The notes under the pieces were generated by a model, which saw only the letters and a program-made list of their open reading frames with translations, was not told the origin of the DNA and did no database searches. The position numbers and the translations under genes are program-made. From Gammaproteobacteria bacterium (GTDB lineage: Bacteria; Pseudomonadota; Gammaproteobacteria; GCF-002020875), in the NCBI GenBank assembly GCA_018671205.1, contig JABHIC010000419.1:1-21684 (forward strand): a stretch of 21,684 bases of DNA. Reading direction: 5' to 3'. Of this stretch, positions 14,173-20,822 are shown piece by piece; position 1 is the stretch's first letter, and each line of letters begins with the position of its first letter.

Positions 14173-15282
14173 TTACGGGGAGACCTCAAGCATTCGCTGC
14201 AGGGCCAACCGGGCCTGCTCTGCCACCCCTTCCACCACCTCTACCCGATTGACCACCTGCCCCTCCAGTAGACTCTCCAGCGTCCAGAGCAGGTGAGGGG
14301 GGTCGATACGGAACATGGTTGAACACATACAGATCGTTGGCGACATGAAGTGGACTGACTTCCCCTCACCCTTGAACTGTTCATGGAGACGGTTAACCAG
14401 ATTCAACTCTGTCCCCACCAGCCAGCGCGTCCCTGGCGCCGAGTCTGCAATCGTCTGAATAATATATTCGGTGGAACCGACAAAATCGGACTTCTGACAG
14501 ACCTCATAGGAGGATTCGGGGTGAGCAATAATTTTCGCCTCGGGATAGAGCCTCTTGAACTGCTCAATCTGCTCCGGTTTGAAGACCTGATGGACGGAAC
14601 AGAACCCCTTCCATAGAATGATCTTCGCCTTGTGAACCTCCTCTTGGGTGAGTCCCCCCATCGGCTGATCGTAATCCCACACCACCATCTCATCCAGAGG
14701 AACCCCCATGCTGGCACCGGTATTACGCCCCAGATGTTGGTCGGGAAAAAAGAGTACCTTTTCACGCTGACCGAAGGACCACTCCAGGACATGACGTGCA
14801 TTTGTCGAGGTGCAGACAATCCCGCCATGACGACCACAGAACCCCTTGAGGTCTGCCGCTGAGTTAATGTAGGTGACCGGGGTGATGCTCTCCTCTGGGT
14901 CCAGCAGCGTAGAGAGCTCCTGCCACGCCCTCTCCACCTGTGGCAGATCAGCCATATCGGCCATTGAACAGCCGGCATTCTGATCCGGGATAATAGAAAT
15001 TTGTTCGGGGCGAGAGAGGATATCCGCCACTTCGGCCATAAAGTGAACCCCACAGAAGACGATAAACTCAGCCTTGGCATTGGCCGCCTGGCGTGAGAGT
15101 TTTAGTGAATCCCCGGAGAAATCCGCATGGCGAAACACCTCTTCCCGCTGGTAGTGGTGCCCCAGAATCACCAGCCGCTCTCCCAGTGCCTCTTTTGCAG
15201 CCAGGATACGTTGCTGGCAACTCTCATCGTCCTGAATGGAGAAGGGGTCGGTTATTTTTTCTACTGCTGAACTACTTGCCAT
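14173..15282 (-). CDS. nadA: Quinolinate synthase, Bacillus-like long form
   Basis: [4Fe-4S] enzyme condensing iminoaspartate with dihydroxyacetone phosphate to quinolinate in NAD synthesis. I prefer the ATG at 15282-15280 (369 residues, GGA eight bases upstream) to the in-frame GTG at 15312, which has no ribosome binding site. Cluster cysteines sit in DQNAGCSMADMADL, LWKGFCSVHQVF and SPTICMCSTMFRIDPPHLLW. The overall pattern (LGHHYQ, FCGVHFMAE, PDQHLGRNTGASMG, NARHVLEWSFGQ) follows the B. subtilis-type NadA of about 368 residues, not the shorter E. coli type, in which the third-cysteine region reads quite differently. Its position between aspS and yebC interrupts a commonly contiguous pair. 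nadB is not in the window; nadD is about 6 kb away. Confidence 0.95.
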   Translation of the reverse strand: MASSSAVEKITDPFSIQDDESCQQRILAAKEALGERLVILGHHYQREEVFRHADFSGDSLKLSRQAANAKAEFIVFCGVHFMAEVADILSRPEQISIIPDQNAGCSMADMADLPQVERAWQELSTLLDPEESITPVTYINSAADLKGFCGRHGGIVCTSTNARHVLEWSFGQREKVLFFPDQHLGRNTGASMGVPLDEMVVWDYDQPMGGLTQEEVHKAKIILWKGFCSVHQVFKPEQIEQFKRLYPEAKIIAHPESSYEVCQKSDFVGSTEYIIQTIADSAPGTRWLVGTELNLVNRLHEQFKGEGKSVHFMSPTICMCSTMFRIDPPHLLWTLESLLEGQVVNRVEVVEGVAEQARLALQRMLEVSP

Positions 15283-15328
15283 CACATTTTCCAGATAAAT
15301 CCTGCCACTCACGCCAAGCTGTCAGAAA

Positions 15329-15348
15329 GGGGGGCTATTACTCCCCCT
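15329..15348 (-). terminator. Weak terminator-like or attenuator hairpin after aspS
   Basis: On the minus strand, GGGGG (plus 15347-15343) pairs with CCCCC (plus 15334-15330) across an eight-base loop that includes the aspS stop, followed by CTTTCT. The T-tract is short, so it may reduce rather than stop transcription into nadA. Confidence 0.3.
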
Positions 15349-17122
15349 CTGCTTTCTCTACCTTACGCAGACGCACGTTGATCTCACGCAGCTGACGCGG
15401 GCTCACCTGATCTGGCGCACCGGTCAACAGGCAGTTGGCCGACTGAGTTTTGGGGAACGCCATCACATCACGGATAGAGCTGGCACCTGCCATTAGCATC
15501 ACCAGACGATCCAGACCAAAGGCCATACCTCCGTGCGGAGGACAGCCATATTTCAGTGCATTGAGGAGAAAGCCAAACTTATCCTCTGCCTCTACCTCAT
15601 CTACCCCCAGTATTTTCAGCACCTGCTGCTGTATATCAGGGTCGTGGATACGGATTGACCCTCCCCCAATTTCACTACCATTCAGTACCATATCGTAGGC
15701 ACGGGAGTAAACTTTGTGTGGCTCACTCTCCAGCAGGTCGAGCTGCTCACTATTGGGCGCGGTGAAGGGGTGGTGGATGGAGTTCCAGCTTTCGCTCTTC
15801 TCATCCCAATCAAACATCGGGAAATCGACCACCCAGACCGGCTTCCACCCCTCTGACATCAGCCCACGATCCTCACCTACCTTGACCCGTAGTGCACCGA
15901 GTGCCTCATTGACAATTTTAGCCTTGTCGGCACCAAAGAAGATCAGGTCTCCACTCTTCGCCCCGGTACGTTGCAGAATCGCCGTGATGGTCTCATCCGG
16001 AAGGAACTTCACAATCGGGGACTGTAGCCCCTCGCGCCCGGCATCCACATCATTAACCTTAATGTAGGCGAGGCCACGTGCACCGTAGATTCCAACGTAC
16101 TTGGTATAGAGATCAATCTCTTTGCGACTGAGGCTGCTGCCATCAGGCACACAGAGTGCCGCCACCCGGCCATGCGGATCATTAGCTGGCCCGGAGAATA
16201 CCTTGAACTCCACCGCAGCCATCAGATCGGCCACATCCACCAGCTCCAGAGGAACCCGCAAGTCGGGACGGTCAGAACCGTAACGGCGCATCGCCTCATC
16301 GTAGCTGATCTTTGGAAACTGTGCGGGCAGTTCGGTATCCATCACCTCACTGAAGAGCATCCGTACCATGTTCTCCATCAGCTCCATAATCTGGGTCTCA
16401 TTGAGAAACGAGGTCTCAATATCGAGCTGGGTAAACTCAGGCTGCCGGTCGGCACGCAGATCCTCATCCCGAAAACAGCGCACAATCTGGTAGTAGCGAT
16501 CCATCCCGGAGACCATCAGGAGCTGCTTAAAAAGCTGTGGTGACTGCGGCAGAGCAAAAAACTCACCGGGATGGGTGCGGCTGGGCACCAGATAGTCTCG
16601 TGCCCCCTCCGGAGTTGCGCGGGTCAGCATCGGGGTCTCAACATCAAGAAAACCATTCTCATCAAGGTAGCGTCGCATCTGTCGAGTCACCGTAGCCCGC
16701 AGCTTCATCCGCTGCTGCATGACCGGGCGACGCAGATCGATATAGCGATAGCGGAGGCGAATATCCTCCCCCATGCTATTGTCATCCACCATAAAGGGGG
16801 GGGTCTCGGCCCGATTCAGCACCGTTACCTGAGAGACCAACACCTCCACCTTGCCGGTGGGCATCTCTTCGTTGATGGTTCCTTCCGGACGTTCCCGGAC
16901 GACACCATTAATGTTGATTACATACTCAGAGCGTACCTGCTCTGCGATGGCAAACGAGTCGGCATGGTCGGGATCAAAGACAACCTGAGCCAGCCCCTCA
17001 CGATCCCGCAGATCGATAAAGATCACCCCTCCGTGGTCACGGCGACGGTTCACCCATCCTGCCAACTGGATCTCCTGACCAATCAGGGACTCATTCAACT
17101 CCCCACAGTAGTGGCTTCGCAT
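15338..17122 (-). CDS. aspS: Aspartyl-tRNA synthetase, probably non-discriminating
   Basis: Class II synthetase charging tRNA(Asp). Length 594 residues (E. coli 590). The N-terminal OB anticodon-binding domain covers about 1-105. Catalytic motifs: motif 2 CFRDEDLRADRQPEFTQLD at about 216-234, QSPQLFKQLLM at 193-203, and motif 3 HGGMAFGLDRLVMLMAG near 525-541; the bacterial GAD insertion lies between. In the anticodon domain the sequence is RRRDHGG (H30) and RPEGTIN (G81). This matches the P. aeruginosa non-discriminating enzyme (H31, G82) rather than E. coli, which has Leu and Lys there, and suggests that it also makes Asp-tRNA(Asn) for the GatCAB route. The ATG at 17122-17120 has AAGGA about seven bases upstream. 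fmdB lies 26 bases upstream. A C8 run is present in its codons at plus 16796-16803. Confidence 0.97.
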   Translation of the reverse strand: MRSHYCGELNESLIGQEIQLAGWVNRRRDHGGVIFIDLRDREGLAQVVFDPDHADSFAIAEQVRSEYVININGVVRERPEGTINEEMPTGKVEVLVSQVTVLNRAETPPFMVDDNSMGEDIRLRYRYIDLRRPVMQQRMKLRATVTRQMRRYLDENGFLDVETPMLTRATPEGARDYLVPSRTHPGEFFALPQSPQLFKQLLMVSGMDRYYQIVRCFRDEDLRADRQPEFTQLDIETSFLNETQIMELMENMVRMLFSEVMDTELPAQFPKISYDEAMRRYGSDRPDLRVPLELVDVADLMAAVEFKVFSGPANDPHGRVAALCVPDGSSLSRKEIDLYTKYVGIYGARGLAYIKVNDVDAGREGLQSPIVKFLPDETITAILQRTGAKSGDLIFFGADKAKIVNEALGALRVKVGEDRGLMSEGWKPVWVVDFPMFDWDEKSESWNSIHHPFTAPNSEQLDLLESEPHKVYSRAYDMVLNGSEIGGGSIRIHDPDIQQQVLKILGVDEVEAEDKFGFLLNALKYGCPPHGGMAFGLDRLVMLMAGASSIRDVMAFPKTQSANCLLTGAPDQVSPRQLREINVRLRKVEKAEGE

Positions 17123-17148
17123 AATATTTCCTTATTTTTCTCTAAGAT

Positions 17149-17418
17149 TTAGCCACAACCGCCACAGCCACCGGTTGCACAGGCCGGGGCAGCAGGGGCC
17201 ACCTCTTTACTGCTTTCTGCCATATTTCTCTTCTCACCACTTTTGAAGTCACTCTCATACCAGCCACTCCCCGAGAGGCGGAAACCGGCCGCAGAGATCA
17301 TCTTGTTCAGTGCGGGTTCGCCACAGGCCGGACAGTCGGTCAGTGGTGCATCACTCATCTTCTGCAGCTTATCCATCTGGTGACTACACTGGCCACACTT
17401 GTATTCATAAATTGGCAT
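17149..17418 (-). CDS. FmdB-family zinc-ribbon protein
   Basis: Small protein of 89 residues starting MPIYEYKCGQC, the invariant opening of the FmdB regulatory-type zinc ribbon. Two CxxC knuckles are seen: C8/C11 and C29/C32 (DCPACG). The middle carries the usual GFRLSGSGWYESDF segment. The tail is Ala/Pro-rich and ends in CATGGCGGCG, three more cysteines (80, 85, 88) among glycines, which could bind metal. The biochemical role of the family is unsettled: the name comes from regulation of formamidase and amidase genes in Methylophilus. It is very often found directly upstream of aspS in proteobacteria, as here (26-base gap). It is probably the first gene of the aspS-nadA-yebC-ruvCAB transcript. 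Confidence 0.9.
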   Translation of the reverse strand: MPIYEYKCGQCSHQMDKLQKMSDAPLTDCPACGEPALNKMISAAGFRLSGSGWYESDFKSGEKRNMAESSKEVAPAAPACATGGCGGCG

Positions 17419-17532
17419 CTTTCTTACCCACTCTTCATTATGGTTGAACCTTACGGTCTATCCAGCAATAGGATCCCGATCTTACCTCTCCATGTCAGGA
17501 AAGTTATTACTGGAGAGCCCCTAAATTCGACT

Positions 17533-17538
17533 ATTATA
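17533..17538 (-). promoter_or_regulatory. Candidate -10 element (TATAAT) for the fmdB-aspS-ruv operon
   Basis: A perfect TATAAT on the minus strand in the divergent spacer between fmdB and the ABC exporter, about 115 bases before the fmdB ATG. No good -35 is found at 16-18 bases. On the plus strand the same site reads TATTAT/TTATAC (17532-17539), with a TTACTG 19 bases upstream (17507-17512), so it might also serve the exporter. Bidirectional use is possible but unproven. Confidence 0.35.
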
Positions 17539-17571
17539 CCGAATCCTAAAAATGACGACACCACTCAGATC

Positions 17572-19359
17572 ATGCACCTTGCCAATACCCGTATGCCCTC
17601 CGATACCCGCCAGGATTGGCGCACTATCAAATCGCTGCTCCCCTACCTCTGGAACTACCGCTTTCGTGCCGGACTGGCGATTAGCTCCCTGATTCTCTCC
17701 AAACTGGCGAATGTTTCTGTCCCGCTGATTCTTAAAGAGATTGTTGATACCTTCGACCAGAACCATGAGGCGGTTCTGGTACTCCCCCTAGCACTACTGG
17801 TCGGTTACGGGTTGATGCGCGCCGGAAGTGCCCTGTTTAACGAGTTGCGTGATGCCATCTTCGCCAAGGTTCGCCACGGCATTGTACGTGAGATCTCTAT
17901 TCACTTTATGGCCCACCTCCACAACCTCTCTCTCCGTTTCCATCTGGATCGAAAAACGGGTGGCATCACCCGGGATATGGAGCGTGGCACCCGCTCCATC
18001 AGTTCACTATTCAATATGTTGCTATTCAATATCATCCCTACCCTGGTGGAGGTGACCCTTATTGCGGCCATTCTGCTCGTCAACTACAACCCCTGGTTTG
18101 CCATCGTCACTTTTACCACGGTGGCGATCTACATCTTTACCACTTTCCTGATCACTAATTGGCGGATGAAGTTCCGGGTGACGATGAATCTGCGCGATAC
18201 CGAGGCCAGCAGTCAGGCGGTTGATAGCCTGATCAACTATGAGACGGTCAAATATTTTGGCAATGAGCGTTATGAGCTGGATCAGTATGACCAGCAGATG
18301 CACGAGTGGGAGACGGCTGCGGTGAAGAGCCAGACCTCGATGTCGGCACTCAATTTTATCCAGGCCTTTATCATCGCGATTGGTGTCACCATCACTATGG
18401 TCATGGCTGGGCAGGGGGTGGTCGCTGGGGAGATGAGCCTGGGGGATCTGGTTCTGGTCAACACCTTCCTGCTTCAGCTCTTTATCCCGCTCGGCTTTCT
18501 GGGGGTGGTCTATAGCCAGATCAAACACTCGCTCTCTGATATCGATATGATGTTCCAGCTTCTGGAGAAGAGGCCGGAGATCATTGACCACCCCAATGCC
18601 ACAACGCTGAAGCCGGGGCGTGGGGCAATTGAGTTCCGCAATGTCAGCTTCTCGTACAACCCAGACCGCCCCATTCTCCACGACCTCTCATTTTCTGTCC
18701 CGGCCGGGAAGAAGGTGGCTGTGGTCGGTCAGAGTGGCTCGGGGAAATCGACCCTCGCCCGTCTGCTATTCCGCTTCTATGAGGTCGGTGAGGGGAGCAT
18801 CTCGATTAATGAGACGAATATCGCCACGGTTACCCAACAGAGTCTGCGTGCTGCCATTGGTATTGTCCCGCAGGATACGGTTCTCTTTAACCATACCATC
18901 GGCTACAACATCGAGTACGCAAGCCCCGGAGCCTCACAGAGCCAAATTGAGGAGGCCGCACGGATGGCCAACATCGATGACTTTATCAACCAGCTCCCAC
19001 AGGGATATGAGACTACCGTCGGTGAGCGTGGGCTAAAACTCTCTGGTGGTGAAAAGCAGCGGATTGCCATCGCCCGTGCGATTCTCAAGAACCCTCCGAT
19101 CATGATTTTTGATGAGGCCACCTCTTCACTCGACTCCGCAGCAGAAAAGGTGATCAATGACGCCCTGCAGGAGATCACTACCCAACACACCACACTGGTC
19201 ATTGCCCACCGGCTCTCTACCATTGCGGATGCCGATGAGATTCTGGTGATGGAGGCGGGGAGAATTGTGGAACGGGGCTCCCACAGAATGCTACTGGAGC
19301 GTGGCGGGCAGTATGCGAAAATGTGGCGGATGCAGCAGGAGGATCGTCCTGCTGCTTAG
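17572..19359 (+). CDS. Atm1-type ABC exporter (fused membrane and ATPase domains)
   Basis: Half-transporter of 595 residues, acting as a homodimer in the inner membrane. Six transmembrane helices lie within about 33-320, then the ATPase: Walker A GQSGSGKST 386-394, Q-loop Q434, signature LSGGEKQR 490-497, Walker B IMIFDEA with E515, and H-loop H546. The membrane part carries AVDSLINYETVKYFG at 216-230, close to the glutathione-binding segment of Novosphingobium Atm1. Known relatives export glutathione-linked metals or glutathione polysulfide and support Fe-S or heavy-metal homeostasis. I chose the ATG at 17572; the frame stays open back to 17380 inside fmdB, but the added residues do not look like this family. 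An internal ATG at 17593 is also possible, and none has a good ribosome binding site. It is the only plus-strand gene here, convergent with rfbD. Confidence 0.93.
   Translation: MHLANTRMPSDTRQDWRTIKSLLPYLWNYRFRAGLAISSLILSKLANVSVPLILKEIVDTFDQNHEAVLVLPLALLVGYGLMRAGSALFNELRDAIFAKVRHGIVREISIHFMAHLHNLSLRFHLDRKTGGITRDMERGTRSISSLFNMLLFNIIPTLVEVTLIAAILLVNYNPWFAIVTFTTVAIYIFTTFLITNWRMKFRVTMNLRDTEASSQAVDSLINYETVKYFGNERYELDQYDQQMHEWETAAVKSQTSMSALNFIQAFIIAIGVTITMVMAGQGVVAGEMSLGDLVLVNTFLLQLFIPLGFLGVVYSQIKHSLSDIDMMFQLLEKRPEIIDHPNATTLKPGRGAIEFRNVSFSYNPDRPILHDLSFSVPAGKKVAVVGQSGSGKSTLARLLFRFYEVGEGSISINETNIATVTQQSLRAAIGIVPQDTVLFNHTIGYNIEYASPGASQSQIEEAARMANIDDFINQLPQGYETTVGERGLKLSGGEKQRIAIARAILKNPPIMIFDEATSSLDSAAEKVINDALQEITTQHTTLVIAHRLSTIADADEILVMEAGRIVERGSHRMLLERGGQYAKMWRMQQEDRPAA
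19332..19355. terminator. Perfect 9-bp hairpin at the 3' end of the ABC exporter, possible bidirectional terminator
   Basis: GCAGCAGGA (19332-19340) and TCCTGCTGC (19347-19355) form a perfect GC-rich stem with a six-base loop across the last codons of the exporter, ending two bases before its stop. There is no T-run after it. It lies between two convergent genes, where it could stall readthrough from either side or protect the mRNA end. The stem itself is certain; the terminator role is inference. Confidence 0.4.
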
Positions 19360-19377
19360 GGAGCCGTATATAACTGC

Positions 19378-19391
19378 CCAGGGTTACCTGG
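19378..19391. repeat. Short hairpin over the rfbD stop codon
   Basis: CCAGG (19378-19382) and CCTGG (19387-19391) with a four-base loop GTTA, covering the rfbD stop (19386-19384). Together with the larger stem at 19332-19355 it gives two hairpins at the convergent junction. No T-tract is seen. Confidence 0.4.
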
Positions 19392-20268
19392 ATTGAAGCG
19401 TCTCTACCACACGCTGTAGCTGTGCTATCCAGGGGTCTGCGACAATACCAAAGTGCTGCTCAATACGCTCACAAGAGAGCGCTGAATTGGATGGGCGTGT
19501 CACCGGGGTTGGGTATTCTGAGGAGGGGATGGGGTGAATATTGACTTCATGGTCGATGATGCCAGCCACCTGCCCCAGGCGCACAATCTCAAGCGCGAAA
19601 TCGTACCAGGTCACATAGGGGTTGCCAGAGAAGTGGTAGGTTCCCCATCGGGTCTCCCCCTCTGTCTGTAGCTGCTCGGCAATCTGTAGCAGTGCCCCGG
19701 CGATGCCTGCCGCTGAGGTGGGTGCCCCCCGCTGATCATCAACCACTCGTAACTCACTTCTCTCTGCGGCAACTCGCAGTATGGTCTTCACAAAATTATT
19801 ACCGTGCGGACTGAACACCCAGCTGGTTCGTAAAATCAGATGGTTCGGCAGTATCTCCCTGACACGCTCCTCTCCTTCCCACTTACTCTGCCCATAAACA
19901 CCGAGCGGAGAGACCGTATCACTCTCCAGGTAGTGCCCCTCACGGCTGCCATCAAAGACATAATCGGTTGAGATATGGAGCAGAGGAACCGCCAACTCAA
20001 GCGCAGCAGTGGCGAGATGAGCCGCCCCATCCCGGTTGACCCGATAGGCCTGCTCTACCTCCTCTTCGGCCCGGTCTACTGCGGTATAGGCCGCCGCATT
20101 CAGTATCAGATCGGGCTGAGCCCCCTGCACTGCACTGCTGACCGCCGCTGCAGAACCGATATCCAGTGCCTGACGGTTGAAGGCCACCAGCTCATGCCCC
20201 CCATTCGACAGTGCCATGACCACGGATCGGCCTACCTGACCATTGGCTCCGGTTAGTAGAATTTTCAT
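19384..20268 (-). CDS. rfbD: dTDP-4-dehydrorhamnose reductase
   Basis: Last enzyme of dTDP-L-rhamnose synthesis, reducing dTDP-4-keto-L-rhamnose with NAD(P)H. Length 294 residues (family about 290-300). An extended short-chain dehydrogenase fold is seen: nucleotide loop GANGQVG at 7-13, NAAAYTAVDRAE at 57-68, STDYVFDG at 100-107, and the catalytic tyrosine and lysine in YGQSK (Y125, K129), followed by LRTSWVF and the substrate-end motif TRPSNSAL near the C-terminus. The ATG at 20268-20266 overlaps the rfbC stop (ATGA), so it is translated with rfbC. Last gene of the visible rfb set; its stop faces that of the ABC exporter 24 bases away. Also called rmlD. Confidence 0.97.
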   Translation of the reverse strand: MKILLTGANGQVGRSVVMALSNGGHELVAFNRQALDIGSAAAVSSAVQGAQPDLILNAAAYTAVDRAEEEVEQAYRVNRDGAAHLATAALELAVPLLHISTDYVFDGSREGHYLESDTVSPLGVYGQSKWEGEERVREILPNHLILRTSWVFSPHGNNFVKTILRVAAERSELRVVDDQRGAPTSAAGIAGALLQIAEQLQTEGETRWGTYHFSGNPYVTWYDFALEIVRLGQVAGIIDHEVNIHPIPSSEYPTPVTRPSNSALSCERIEQHFGIVADPWIAQLQRVVETLQSR

Positions 20269-20822
20269 TGTGAATAGGTGGGCAGTTGGTCGGCCGCGAT
20301 ATCACTCAGACAGGGATAGAGACGATCCTTATCTGCCAGTTTTGGCTCTTCAAGCGGCCACGGAATCTGCAGCGCGGGATCACTCCAGATCACGCCTCCC
20401 TCCTCTTCGGGATAGTAATAGTCGGTACATTTATACTCAAAATCAGCAACCTCTGATAATACACAGAAGCCATGTGCAAAGCCGGGGGGGACATAAAACT
20501 GCAGATGGTTCTCCCCGCTCAGGGTTACCCACGCGGCCTGTCCAAAAGTGGGGGAGCCCCGCCGTATATCGACGGCCACATCAAAGACCTCTCCAGTAAC
20601 TACCCGCACCAATTTACCCTGGGGGCGGTTGAGTTGAAAGTGGAGCCCACGTAGCACCCCTTTTGAGGAGCGGGAGTGGTTATCCTGTACGAAAACGGGG
20701 GCGATCCCCGCATCCTGATAGCGTTGCTGTGAGTAGGTCTCCTGAAAAAAACCTCGATGGTCTCCAAACAGGGCGGGTTCGATCACCAATACTCCCGGCA
20801 GGGCGGTCTGCGTTACTTTCAT
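20265..20822 (-). CDS. rfbC: dTDP-4-dehydrorhamnose 3,5-epimerase
   Basis: Epimerises dTDP-4-keto-6-deoxyglucose at C3 and C5, the third step of the dTDP-L-rhamnose pathway. Length 185 residues, normal for this cupin family. Motifs: FGDHRGFFQETY at 19-30, DNHSRSSKGVLRGLHFQ at 47-63 with the catalytic base H61, GEVFDVAVDIRRGSPTFG at 77-94, YVPPGFAHGF at 110-119, and KCTDYYYPEEEGGVIW at 131-146 with the conserved tyrosines. The ATG overlaps the rfbA stop and its own stop overlaps the rfbD start. The start and the ends of both neighbours are therefore fixed by the ATGA overlaps. Also called rmlC. Confidence 0.97.
   Translation of the reverse strand: MKVTQTALPGVLVIEPALFGDHRGFFQETYSQQRYQDAGIAPVFVQDNHSRSSKGVLRGLHFQLNRPQGKLVRVVTGEVFDVAVDIRRGSPTFGQAAWVTLSGENHLQFYVPPGFAHGFCVLSEVADFEYKCTDYYYPEEEGGVIWSDPALQIPWPLEEPKLADKDRLYPCLSDIAADQLPTYSQ

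Noticed and set aside
14403..15080. A 225-codon minus-strand open frame inside nadA in another frame
   Set aside because: Arg/Trp/Ser-rich translation and complete overlap with the conserved quinolinate synthase; no ribosome binding site or family signal.
17380..17571. A 64-residue N-terminal extension of the ABC exporter from a GTG at 17380
   Set aside because: It would begin inside fmdB on the opposite strand, and the extra residues do not resemble the short N-terminus usual in Atm1-type exporters; the frame is probably open by chance.
18022..18681. A 219-codon minus-strand open frame opposite the ABC exporter
   Set aside because: His/Asp/Arg-rich mirror frame of a clearly coding transporter with all ATPase motifs.
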